Origin: an uncultured Prevotella sp.
GTDB lineage: Bacteria; Bacteroidota; Bacteroidia; Bacteroidales; Bacteroidaceae
Direction of reading: 5' to 3'
Assembly (NCBI GenBank): GCA_946999045.1
Contig: CAMQBR010000058.1
Span: forward strand, 1-12,297
Length of the DNA: 12,297 nucleotides
The translations under genes were made by a program, and so were the position numbers. Every line of letters begins with the position of its first letter. Positions within the stretch are counted from its first letter, which is position 1. The notes beneath the pieces are model-generated. The model saw nothing but the letters and a program-made list of their open reading frames with translations. It made no database searches and was not told the origin of the DNA. Below are positions 1 to 7,418 of the stretch, piece after piece.

Positions 1-204
1 TGTTTCTCAGGCACTTGGAGTTCTTACAAGAATTTATGCTGCGGAATTAAGGTTATCAAAAATCAGAATGTTTTTATTGGATGGTTCTATAAATTACCTA
101 TGCGTATAGTAATTTATGGAACTATACTTAAAGAGCCAAAGATAACTTTTAACTTTTTTAAGACAAAGAGACATCAGGGAACAAATAGCAAGGTCAAGAA
201 TTGA
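1..204 (+). other. Unassigned left edge with partial open frames
   Basis: No recognisable gene. One frame is open from base 1 to the TGA at 202-204 (67 codons, no start inside the window). A second is open from base 2 to the TAG at 107-109 and reads like ordinary protein at first (QALGVLTRIYAAELRLSK). Either could be the tail of a gene that begins to the left, but neither matches a family I know. The frames overlap, so at most one is real. Neither resembles the end of MenB, the usual upstream neighbour of menC. Both frames run through the hairpin repeat at 83-123. Confidence 0.2.
83..123. repeat. Short hairpin repeat sharing the GGTTCTATAAATTA motif
   Basis: Two 15-base arms, GGTTCTATAAATTAC (83-97) and GTAATTTATGGAACT (109-123), are inverted repeats with two mismatches, around an 11-base centre. 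In RNA both mismatches become G-U pairs, so the stem would be continuous. The left arm shares 14 bases with the end of the foldback element at 5052-5242 and with the copy at 9883. It may be a minimal, internally deleted member of that family (inference). Confidence 0.6.
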
Positions 205-228
205 TTATAGAAATAAGAACAAACAAAA

Positions 229-1296
229 ATGAAAGATAACTTATGTTATTCAATTACAAAACGAGAATTACACTTTAAGCAACCTGCAAGAACATCAAGA
301 GGGGTATTTCGTATGCGAACGAGTTACTATGTAACCCTGTCAACTTTTGAAGCTTCTTCTATCAAAGGAGTTGGAGAATGCGCTACCCTCCCCGATTTAA
401 GTTGCGATACAGTACCCAATTATGAAGAAATATTACATCAAGCCTGCGAAGCATTCATTACCGAAGGCAGCATTGATTATGAGCACTTTCGTTCTTATCC
501 ATCCATACTATTTGGACTGGAAACAGCATTGGCACAAATCAATGCAAAAGGCAGTTGCGCTCTGTTCAATACCGCTTTTGCCAGAGGAGAGCAAGGCATC
601 CCTATAAACGGTTTGGTTTGGATGGGCAGTTTTGACGAGATGTATCAACAAATGAAACAAAAGCTACAACAAGGCTTTAGATGTATCAAATTAAAAGTAG
701 GTGCCATTGACTTTAAAAGAGAACTAGAGTTGGTAAAATACATCCGACAACACTTCACACCTCAGCAAGTAGAATTGCGCTTGGATGCCAACGGAGGTTT
801 TACACCAGATGAAGCTCTTAGCAAGCTAAACGCTTTCTCAAAATATCACATTCATTCTATTGAGCAACCTATCAAACAACATCAGTGGAAAGATATGGCA
901 CGTCTTTGCAAAGAATCGCCCATTCCCATTGCACTAGATGAAGAGCTAATTGGCATCAACCAATTAAAGAATAAACAAGATTTATTAGATTTTATTCATC
1001 CTCAATACATCATTCTCAAACCATCATTACACGGAGGAATGCAAGGAACGGAAGAGTGGATAAAATTAGCCAACGAAAGAAACATTGGCTCGTGGATGAC
1101 TAGTGCACTTGAAAGTAACATAGGACTCAATGCCATTGCACACCTCGCAGCCAAAGTATATGCGCCCCATCTCACACTACCGCAGGGCTTAGGTACAGGA
1201 CTTCTTTTTACTGATAACATCAATATGCCATTGCTATTGAAGGGCGATGAAATGTGGGTTAATTCTACACAGACTACAAAAGAAATCAAACTATGA
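229..1296 (+). CDS. menC: o-Succinylbenzoate synthase (MenC)
   Basis: This cytoplasmic enolase-superfamily enzyme dehydrates SHCHC to o-succinylbenzoate in menaquinone synthesis. The 355-residue protein has the N-terminal capping region (about 1-120, including the typical ARTSRG near residue 20) and a barrel carrying the expected active-site series: Lys pair K154/K156 in IKLKVG, metal ligands D186 (RLDANGG), E212 (SIEQP) and D237 (ALDEE), and catalytic K264 (ILKPS). Length fits the family, so it appears intact. The ATG at 229 follows an A-rich stretch, as is usual in this phylum, and no better upstream start exists. The stop overlaps the menE start by four bases (ATGA), so the two genes are probably translationally coupled. 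I saw no clear TAnnTTTG promoter in the 228 bases upstream, so transcription may start outside the window. Confidence 0.95.
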   Translation: MKDNLCYSITKRELHFKQPARTSRGVFRMRTSYYVTLSTFEASSIKGVGECATLPDLSCDTVPNYEEILHQACEAFITEGSIDYEHFRSYPSILFGLETALAQINAKGSCALFNTAFARGEQGIPINGLVWMGSFDEMYQQMKQKLQQGFRCIKLKVGAIDFKRELELVKYIRQHFTPQQVELRLDANGGFTPDEALSKLNAFSKYHIHSIEQPIKQHQWKDMARLCKESPIPIALDEELIGINQLKNKQDLLDFIHPQYIILKPSLHGGMQGTEEWIKLANERNIGSWMTSALESNIGLNAIAHLAAKVYAPHLTLPQGLGTGLLFTDNINMPLLLKGDEMWVNSTQTTKEIKL

Positions 1297-2315
1297 CGTA
1301 TCAAGAATTTATTGACGAGTGGAATAACTCACTGCCAACCATTCATGTACACACCAGTGGGTCGACAGGTAAGCCTAAAAGCATGGTAGTAGAAAAACAA
1401 AGAATGGTGAACAGTGCCAAGATGACTTGCAATTTCTTACAACTAAAAGAAGGCGATACCGCCTTGTTATGCATGTCGCTCAATTACATTGGAGCAAAAA
1501 TGATGGTTGTTCGCTCATTAGTTCAACATCTCCGTTTGATACAAGTAGAACCATCTGGACATCCGTTAGCCACTGTAAACACTCCCCTTACGTTTGCTGC
1601 TATGGTTCCATTACAGGTATACAATTCGTTGCAAGTGCCAGAAGAGAGAGAAAAATTGCGTCAAATACAGCATCTTATCATTGGTGGAGGAGCCATCAAT
1701 GACGACTTAGCTACCCAGTTGCACAACTTTCCTCATTCAGTATGGAGTACATACGGCATGACCGAAACATTATCACACATCGCATTGCGTCGCATTAATG
1801 GTTCACATTCCGACTTATGGTACACGCCTTTACAAGGTATTGATATAAGCCTTAATAAAGAACATTGTCTCATCATCCATGCACCTCATCTACACAGCAC
1901 ACCTATTATAACCAACGACATAGCAGAGATGCACACCAATAATTGTAACCAACTGCAATTCCGCATCATTGGCAGACGAGATAACACGATCAACACTGGT
2001 GGCGTCAAAGTTCAAATAGAAGAGGTAGAACGGTTATTACACCCTCATCTTACACTTCCTTTTATGATAACTAAAGCTCCAGATAGTAAGTTCGGTGAGA
2101 TTGTAGTAATACTTATTGAAACGCAATATCCCCCTAAACAACAATCTTCGATTTTCTCTTCCATCCGCTCTATTTGTCAACAAGCATTACCTAAGTATTG
2201 GCAACCCCGCCAATATGTTGCCACTCCCCATTTACCCATGACAGGAAACGGCAAACCAGACAGAGCCCAAGCACAGATAATAATTCATAATTGCACAAAA
2301 CGTATCTTTATATAA
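1293..2315 (+). CDS. menE: o-Succinylbenzoate-CoA ligase (MenE), short form
   Basis: This ANL-superfamily adenylating enzyme activates o-succinylbenzoate with ATP and CoA, the step after MenC. Motifs appear in order: the ATP-binding loop TSGSTGKPK (21-29), YGMTET (154-159), the hinge region GRRDNTINTGGVKV (227-240) and the C-terminal NGKPDR with the catalytic lysine K321. At 340 residues it is much shorter than Bacillus MenE (about 490) but matches the compact Bacteroidetes type. The shortening lies in the N-terminal domain, where the ATP loop comes almost at once. The start overlaps the menC stop (ATGA at 1293-1296). The last residues after K321 (about 19) are unremarkable. No clear terminator follows, but the next gene has its own promoter. 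Confidence 0.93.
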   Translation: MTYQEFIDEWNNSLPTIHVHTSGSTGKPKSMVVEKQRMVNSAKMTCNFLQLKEGDTALLCMSLNYIGAKMMVVRSLVQHLRLIQVEPSGHPLATVNTPLTFAAMVPLQVYNSLQVPEEREKLRQIQHLIIGGGAINDDLATQLHNFPHSVWSTYGMTETLSHIALRRINGSHSDLWYTPLQGIDISLNKEHCLIIHAPHLHSTPIITNDIAEMHTNNCNQLQFRIIGRRDNTINTGGVKVQIEEVERLLHPHLTLPFMITKAPDSKFGEIVVILIETQYPPKQQSSIFSSIRSICQQALPKYWQPRQYVATPHLPMTGNGKPDRAQAQIIIHNCTKRIFI

Positions 2316-2398
2316 AGGCCATATTACAAGAACAGACAAAAATTGGCTAAGTAGCAAAGTTGGAGAGAATAAAAATTTCATAATATTTTGTTGTGGCT

Positions 2399-2429
2399 TT
2401 TGCACTATTGATATATCTTTATATTTTTG
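2399..2429 (+). promoter_or_regulatory. Bacteroidetes-type promoter for the sulfatase-PAP2 operon
   Basis: TTTG at 2399-2402, a 19-base spacer, then TATTTTTG at 2422-2429 match the Bacteroidetes consensus TTTG-N19/21-TAnnTTTG exactly. The predicted transcript would begin a few bases downstream, leaving a leader of roughly 15 bases before the ATG at 2449. This is the best full promoter in the window. Confidence 0.7.
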
Positions 2430-2448
2430 CAAAAGCAAAGAACAAAAT

Positions 2449-4293
2449 ATGCAAACATTAAAATACAAAATAGGGGTTTTACTCCTTATATATATAGGTT
2501 GGGTATTTGTATTAGCCCTACAAAAGCCCATATTCCTATTAATATATACCCATAGCTGGATAGACTTACCATCAGTGTGGTGGCACGGAGTTTCGTTAGA
2601 TTTATCCATTGCTGGCTATTTATCTGTCATTCCAGGCTTGATACTTTTCTTTTCTTCCTTACCTATCAAGCAACTCCATATCGAAAGAGCTACATTTATT
2701 TATAGTATTATACACAACATATGGCTCATCATCGCTTCTATTGCCGTGTCATTAAGTTTTGTAGCTAACATCGCCTTGTATAGTTATTGGCAGTTCCCTT
2801 TAGATGCAACCCCTATTTTCTTTCTAACGTCATCGCCCAAAGCTGCCATGGCAAGTATAGAGTGGTGGCAATTGCTGTTAGGCTTTGCAGCCGTAACAAT
2901 TATCAGTATTGGGATCTATATGTTTTTTAAGTACCTGTTGCGCACTTATCAAACACGTATGTATAGCGATTTAGCTGTCTACAAAATGGTTATCCTGCTT
3001 GTTGTTGTAACCGCTCTGTTTGTTCCTATCCGAGGAGGTATTACAGTATCTACCATGAATACGGGGCATGCGTATTACTCTGATAACCAACTACTCAACC
3101 ATGCAGCCATCAATCCTTTGTTCTCGTTTATGGAGAGTATGGCACATCAAGAAGATTTTTCCAAGATGTATCGCTTCATGGATGAAGCGAAAGCTAAGCA
3201 ATTGGTAAAACGTATGATACCACAAAGTAAGCTACAAGGCAATGGTAAGGTATCGCCTTTATTATCATGTAAGCAACCCAATATCTATTTAATTATAATG
3301 GAAAGCTTCTCTGATACGCTAATGCAAAAAAAAAGTGTAACACCTAATTTAAATGCTATTAAGCAACAGGGCTTGTACTTTTCTAACTTCTATGCCAATA
3401 GTTACAGAACCGACAGAGGCTTGCTTTCTATCTTATACGGATATCCTTCACCAGCAACTGTCAGCTTAATGAAATATCCTAAAAAAACAGCTTCGCTTAC
3501 ATCCATGCCTCAATTACTAAAGCAAGCAGGGTGGAACTTGCAATATTATTATGGTGGTGATGCTGACTTTACTAATATGCGGTCGTTCTTGCACAACCAA
3601 GGTTTTGAGAATATTGTAGAAGATGTAGACTTTCCTATCTCACAACGTATTTGTAAATGGGGAGTTCCAGATAGTTTTGTATTTCAACGTGTTAAGAATG
3701 ACATACAAAAAGGAGCTATCCATACACCCCAATTCACAGTGATACAAACATCCAGTTCTCACGAACCCTTTGACGTTCCATATAAAAAGTTGAAAGAAAA
3801 GCACCTTAATGCCTTTGCATACACAGATAGTTGCATTGGTAACTTTGTACATTACTTGCAACATACCAATCATTGGAATCGTTCGCTTGTGATACTTGTA
3901 CCCGATCATTTAGGTGCATGGCCTGTCGACATCAACAATTATACTGTGTGCCGTTTCCATATTCCTTTAATTTTTACGGGTGGAGCTATGCGTCAATCGC
4001 AAATTATAAACACCTTTGCATCCCAACAAGATATAGCTGCCACCGTATTAAGTATGCTCGGCATCAACCATAGCAAAATGAAGTTCAGCAAAGACATCAT
4101 GGATAAAAACATTCCGCATTTTGCTTATTTTATGATGAACGATGGTTTTGGCATAACAGATAGTCGGGGTAGCATGGTATACGATTGTAAACGTGGAAAA
4201 GTAGTACAACAAATAGGATTATCAGCCAACCATTATTTGCCATATGCCCAAGCATATATTCAAACCATATTCAACGACATTGCTTCACGATAA
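2449..4293 (+). CDS. LTA-synthase-like membrane sulfatase-superfamily enzyme
   Basis: This is a polytopic inner-membrane enzyme with a large extracytoplasmic catalytic domain, of the kind that moves phospho-headgroups (glycerophosphate or phosphoethanolamine) from phospholipids to an envelope acceptor. About five membrane segments fill residues 8-195 (near 8-35, 45-72, 85-112, 139-163 and 179-196). The sulfatase domain spans about 275-520, with E285 (MESFSD), the candidate nucleophile T321 (YRTDRG), H438 (SSHEPF) and D486/H487 (PDH) as likely metal and catalytic residues. The 614-residue length is normal for the family. The Bacteroidetes version is generally annotated as 'LTA synthase family', but these bacteria make no classical lipoteichoic acid, so the substrate is unknown. 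A phosphoethanolamine transferase role is an alternative. It has its own promoter and its stop overlaps the next gene's ATG by one base (TAATG). Confidence 0.88.
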   Translation: MQTLKYKIGVLLLIYIGWVFVLALQKPIFLLIYTHSWIDLPSVWWHGVSLDLSIAGYLSVIPGLILFFSSLPIKQLHIERATFIYSIIHNIWLIIASIAVSLSFVANIALYSYWQFPLDATPIFFLTSSPKAAMASIEWWQLLLGFAAVTIISIGIYMFFKYLLRTYQTRMYSDLAVYKMVILLVVVTALFVPIRGGITVSTMNTGHAYYSDNQLLNHAAINPLFSFMESMAHQEDFSKMYRFMDEAKAKQLVKRMIPQSKLQGNGKVSPLLSCKQPNIYLIIMESFSDTLMQKKSVTPNLNAIKQQGLYFSNFYANSYRTDRGLLSILYGYPSPATVSLMKYPKKTASLTSMPQLLKQAGWNLQYYYGGDADFTNMRSFLHNQGFENIVEDVDFPISQRICKWGVPDSFVFQRVKNDIQKGAIHTPQFTVIQTSSSHEPFDVPYKKLKEKHLNAFAYTDSCIGNFVHYLQHTNHWNRSLVILVPDHLGAWPVDINNYTVCRFHIPLIFTGGAMRQSQIINTFASQQDIAATVLSMLGINHSKMKFSKDIMDKNIPHFAYFMMNDGFGITDSRGSMVYDCKRGKVVQQIGLSANHYLPYAQAYIQTIFNDIASR

Positions 4294-5009
4294 TGATACA
4301 TAATTCGCTCTTATTTATACAAACGCTTATACAATGGGATACCATTGCTACTATATGGATTAATAGTTTCCATACCAATTACTTAGATAATTTTATGGAG
4401 ATGTGTACAGGTAAGTTTGTTTGGATTCCTTTTTACGTATCATTGGTATATGCACTATACAAAAATTTTGGCTGGAAGCAAACTGTAACCTATACTATAT
4501 TAGCATTAGTACTGCTAACTATCAACGATCAAGGAACATCCTCTTTTATCCGTCCTTTGGTATGTCGCATGCGCCCATCCAACTTAGATAATCCTATATC
4601 TGCTACCATAAAGGTGGTTGACAACTATCGTGGAGGACGGTACGGATTTCCTTCAGCCCATGCAGCCAATTGTTTTGGTATAGCATTCTTTTTATCTTAT
4701 ATCTTCAAGCATCGCAGATTCAATGTTTTTCTTATGTGCTGGGCACTGCTCATGTGCTACACCCGTGTATATCATGGTGTACATTATGTAGGCGATGTAT
4801 TTGTAGGCATGTTGTTTGGTGCACTCACTTCATCATTGATGTATGGTGCAATGTATGTGTACCGTTGTAGGTTTATTAAATTATCCAGCCCTATAACACC
4901 CCCTTATATTCTCAACTCATCACTTTACATTCCAATAATTGTTTGTCTCCTCACACTCACTGTCATGCTCATTGTCGCATTCTTTTACGACCCCGACATA
5001 TCGCTATGA
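4293..5009 (+). CDS. PAP2-family membrane phosphatase
   Basis: This is an integral membrane lipid phosphatase (type 2 phosphatidic acid phosphatase) of 238 residues. The three phosphatase motifs are present: R87-x6-R94-P95 (usually K-x6-RP; here the first lysine is arginine), PSAH at 120-123, and TR-x5-H-x3-D with R158, H164 and D168. About six hydrophobic segments surround them, including a last one near 211-231. Substrates in this family include undecaprenyl pyrophosphate, phosphatidylglycerol phosphate and lipid A phosphates; the sequence alone does not choose. The one-base overlap with the sulfatase-like gene implies coupled translation and a joint envelope-lipid role (inference). Confidence 0.9.
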   Translation: MIHNSLLFIQTLIQWDTIATIWINSFHTNYLDNFMEMCTGKFVWIPFYVSLVYALYKNFGWKQTVTYTILALVLLTINDQGTSSFIRPLVCRMRPSNLDNPISATIKVVDNYRGGRYGFPSAHAANCFGIAFFLSYIFKHRRFNVFLMCWALLMCYTRVYHGVHYVGDVFVGMLFGALTSSLMYGAMYVYRCRFIKLSSPITPPYILNSSLYIPIIVCLLTLTVMLIVAFFYDPDISL

Positions 5010-5039
5010 CATTAAACATGGAATGGTGAGCTTTTTTTT
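5003..5039 (+). terminator. Possible terminator after the PAP2 gene
   Basis: GCT and CATT pair imperfectly with AATG and AGC across the stop codon region, followed directly by eight T residues (5032-5039). The stem is short and interrupted, so this is only a candidate. Its position at the end of the sulfatase-PAP2 operon fits. Confidence 0.35.
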
Positions 5040-5051
5040 ATGATTAGCGTT

Positions 5052-5242
5052 AGGGCGGTTCTATAAATTACCACCGTAAAGTTTTTATGTCAGTCTTTTT
5101 ACGTTTTGTCGTATTGGGACTATTTTTGGTTCAATTTGCTTGTTCGTTCAGTAGTATAGCTCGCTATACTCCTTCACTCACCAACAAATTGACCACAAAA
5201 ATAGTCTCACAATCTGTCAAAGCTAATTTACAGAACCGCCCT
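5052..5242. repeat. Foldback (long inverted repeat) element, MITE-like
   Basis: The ends are 19-base inverted repeats with one mismatch: AGGGCGGTTCTATAAATTA at 5052-5070 and its complement at 5224-5242. The interior is also inverted-repetitive: GACTATTTTTG near 5118 recurs as CAAAAATAGTC near 5198-5208 with further matching sequence on the centre side. The centre is a perfect 8-base hairpin, AGTATAGC/GCTATACT (5153-5160, 5163-5170). The left arm has about 29 extra bases. No clear target-site duplication flanks it and no transposase is encoded. The 61-codon frame at 5087-5272 lies almost wholly inside and is best explained as a by-product. Sequence is shared with the repeat at 9883-9968. Confidence 0.7.
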
Positions 5243-5352
5243 TTAAGGTTTTTAAGAGAGTTGAAAAATTAGAAGTTAAAGGAGTTAAGCCATTAGTTTC
5301 TTTTGTATAGACGCACAACTTGTGTTTCCGTATGTTATAATATGTAATAAAT

Positions 5353-5368
5353 TTGAGTGGACGCTCAA
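5353..5368 (-). terminator. Weak candidate terminator for aroB
   Basis: TTGAGT and GCTCAA form a six-pair stem (one G-T pair) with a GGAC loop. On the minus strand it is followed by AAATTTATT, only moderately T-rich. It lies about 65 bases beyond the aroB stop, in a 189-base gap between the foldback repeat and aroB that holds nothing else recognisable. Confidence 0.3.
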
Positions 5369-5431
5369 GCCGCAGCACACTGCAATTTGAACAGAACAAT
5401 TATGTACTTGTGCTAAATAATAATGAATAAC

Positions 5432-6541
5432 TTATGCTTCTCTCAAAAAGTCTAATGCTTCTTTAATATCTTCCATAGATACTGTTTGATCAATATGTAT
5501 TTGCCCCACATCCGATAGCAGGGTACAATTGATGCTGTTACCTGTATTCTTTTTATCATGGTGCATCAATGTTATCAAGGCAGAATAATCGTTGCAAGTA
5601 AAGGGGAGAGAGCCGTAATGTTCTTTAATAAAACGAACTACCTGCCGCATCACTTCTGTGGGGAAACCACACTTTATACAGCTTAAATATAATTCACAAA
5701 CCAAACCATACGCAACAGCATAACCATGAAGAATAGGTTTAATACAGGGATGAGAAGAATGAGCATTGTTCTCCATTGAGCAACAAGAATGTTGTTGCCT
5801 CATATTCATCGCCCACGACTCAAATGCATGCCCAAACGTATGTCCTAAGTTGAGAGCCTTTCGTATTCCTTTTTCGTGCGGGTCTATGGCAACTATCTTT
5901 TCTTTTACAGACACAGAATCTGCTATCATTTGTTGCAACTGCTGATAATCAATATCCCCCACCCAATTGAATAACAACAGTTGGGCGAGCATCTCATGCG
6001 TGTTGATAAGTGCGTGCTTCAGCATCTCGGCATAACCGCTCAACATATTTTCTTTATCCAACGTTTGAAGAAATGGTGCATACAAAAGCACAAACTTTGA
6101 ATCATTAAAAACACCTACTTCGTTTTTCAATCCATTAAAGTTGATACCCGTTTTGCCTCCCACCGAAGCATCTATCATAGACAAAAGCGTTGTGGGGATA
6201 TTGATAAACTGGATGCCACGCTTAAAGGTTGAAGCAGCAAAGCCACCCAAATCGGTTACCATTCCGCCCCCCACATTGATAATGCACGAGTGGCGTGTGG
6301 CATGTCCCTGTTGCAATGCAGTCCACACCTTTGTTACAGATGGCAAATTTTTATTTATGTCGGTTGGTGGTATGGTTATCAGTTGGGCATCATGCAATAT
6401 GGAAAAATCTTTTATCCTGCTCCAGCATAATTGTGCGGTGGTATCGTCTGCCACTGCAAACAGATAATCGTATTCACCGTTTTGTAGTACCTTAGTTAAA
6501 ACTGTCTGTATATCATTAGATATAATTACACGTTGATTCAT
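5432..6541 (-). CDS. aroB: 3-Dehydroquinate synthase (AroB)
   Basis: This cytoplasmic NAD- and metal-dependent enzyme converts DAHP to 3-dehydroquinate, step two of the shikimate pathway. Numbered from the upstream ATG at 6568, the NAD-binding GGGMVTDLGG is at 100-109, then PTTLLSMIDASVGGKTG (125-141); metal ligands are E181 (AEMLKHA), H243 (LGHTFGHAFE) and H281 (HGYAVA). I prefer the second ATG at 6541 (369 residues, MNQRVIIS) because the likely promoter -7 element at 6571-6578 puts the transcript start almost on the first ATG, and the family normally begins near this point. The oddity is an insert of about 20 residues between H243 and H281, rich in Cys and His (HSCCSMENNAHSSHPC), where the family usually has a short loop. 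All core residues are kept, so the enzyme is probably active. Confidence 0.94.
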   Translation of the reverse strand: MNQRVIISNDIQTVLTKVLQNGEYDYLFAVADDTTAQLCWSRIKDFSILHDAQLITIPPTDINKNLPSVTKVWTALQQGHATRHSCIINVGGGMVTDLGGFAASTFKRGIQFINIPTTLLSMIDASVGGKTGINFNGLKNEVGVFNDSKFVLLYAPFLQTLDKENMLSGYAEMLKHALINTHEMLAQLLLFNWVGDIDYQQLQQMIADSVSVKEKIVAIDPHEKGIRKALNLGHTFGHAFESWAMNMRQQHSCCSMENNAHSSHPCIKPILHGYAVAYGLVCELYLSCIKCGFPTEVMRQVVRFIKEHYGSLPFTCNDYSALITLMHHDKKNTGNSINCTLLSDVGQIHIDQTVSMEDIKEALDFLREA

Positions 6542-6570
6542 CTTTTCATCAGCTTTTATCAAATACAATG

Positions 6571-6578
6571 CAAAGGTA
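6571..6578 (-). promoter_or_regulatory. -7 promoter element for aroB
   Basis: On the minus strand this reads TACCTTTG followed by CATTG, matching TAnnTTTG. A -33 element is poor (TTCA, 19 bases upstream, at 6598-6601). Transcription would start around 6565, giving a leader of about 25 bases to the ATG at 6541. Confidence 0.5.
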
Positions 6579-7235
6579 AGGGTTTTACGTTGAACTCTGA
6601 ATATTAAACTTTTTATGATTAGCTTTTTTAACTCACCCTATATCGTCCGTAAAAGTACTTTAGCAGAGCTTCCTTTTATGCGTTGGGGTATAATAAGGAG
6701 CTGGCTTATCAATGGTCATAAACCAGTTAGTTTGCTACTACATTTCTGCTACAGATACTGCCAGTAAAAAAAGGTAAATATTTAGCTAACAGCAATAAGG
6801 ACATATTGTGGATTATTTCAAGATAACCCACAACAATAATAATCAATGAGTTACATCACTATAACTCCTTTTTATTTGTCTTGTAGCTAACTTTTTAAGA
6901 AACCGCACATAAAGAAAGGTTTTTCTCAAGGAAGACAACTCCACTTATCAAATAAAGAGTATTGTAAGCATAAAATTATCAGCGAAATGACGGGCATGGT
7001 ATCTATACTTGTAAGCTATGAAAGCGTGCTTCAAAAAATTGTTAAGCAAATAACAAATAGCATATAAATTTCTTTTTAACTGCAATAAAGCGGTGAAAGA
7101 AAAAAATATTTAGGCTATCTTTTTCCTCTGTTTAAAAATACAAAAAAAATAACAAGCAAATCAGAGCGAAAGAAAAATTTTGACAAGAAATTCAAGAAAA
7201 GTGAATAGAAACTATCAAGTAATTTTAGGAAAGTA
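6579..7235. other. Long stretch without a recognised gene
   Basis: I find no supported coding region, tRNA or rRNA in these roughly 650 bases. Short open segments, for example around 6650-6830 on the plus strand, are broken by stops in the same frame and match nothing known to me. The clearest structure is a compact hairpin at 6806-6833: TTGTGG pairs with CCACAA and the stem continues inward with one mismatch. It has no T-run on either side, so it is not an ordinary terminator. Confidence 0.4.
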
Positions 7236-7345
7236 CAAACTCTATGAGATTAATGAACAAAACCATTGAGATTGGCTGTCAAACTCATTAAGATTGGCAC
7301 ACAAACTCATTGAGATTGGCACACAAACTCCATGAGATAAAATTA
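7236..7345. repeat. Five-unit tandem repeat with a 22-bp period
   Basis: Units begin at 7236, 7258, 7280, 7302 and 7324. Units three and four are nearly identical, with core CTCATTGAGATTGGCACA; the outer units are more diverged. Most units contain a small dyad of the CTCATTGAG type (CTCTATGAG, CTCATTAAG, CTCCATGAG). The period is about two helical turns and there are no spacers, so this is not a CRISPR array. It lies past the terminator of the thioredoxin gene and about 660 bases upstream of aroB. Confidence 0.8.
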
Positions 7346-7360
7346 ATGTTGTTTGATAAT

Positions 7361-7389
7361 AAAAAAAAAGGATTACCCAAAGGCAATCC
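7361..7389 (-). terminator. Rho-independent terminator of the thioredoxin-like gene
   Basis: On the minus strand GGATTGCC, a TTTG loop and GGTAATCC form an eight-pair stem (one G-T pair), followed by nine T residues. It starts 30 bases after the stop codon at 7419-7421. Confidence 0.88.
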
Positions 7390-7418
7390 CATTATAGTTT
7401 ATCGAAATACAAATTCTT

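Noticed and set aside
5035..5048. TTTTTATGATTAGC next to the foldback element, repeated at 6610-6623
   Set aside because: Fourteen shared bases that start with a T-run can occur by chance in AT-rich DNA, and there is no matching sequence beyond them.
5087..5272. A 61-codon frame with a lipoprotein-like start (MSVFLRFVVLGLFLVQFAC)
   Set aside because: It lies almost wholly inside the foldback element, whose inverted-repeat structure explains the sequence. It has no family match I know and no promoter of its own, so the signal-peptide look is probably accidental.
6140..6495. Plus-strand frames of 66-108 codons opposite aroB
   Set aside because: They are antisense shadows of a clearly conserved gene, with no independent start signals or recognisable motifs.
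6542..6568. First in-frame ATG of aroB, adding nine residues
   Set aside because: The -7 promoter element at 6571-6578 would place the transcript start on or after this ATG, and the family's usual N-terminus matches the second ATG.
7236..7345. Possible CRISPR array
   Set aside because: The 22-base units are directly adjacent with no unique spacers, and no cas genes are in the window.
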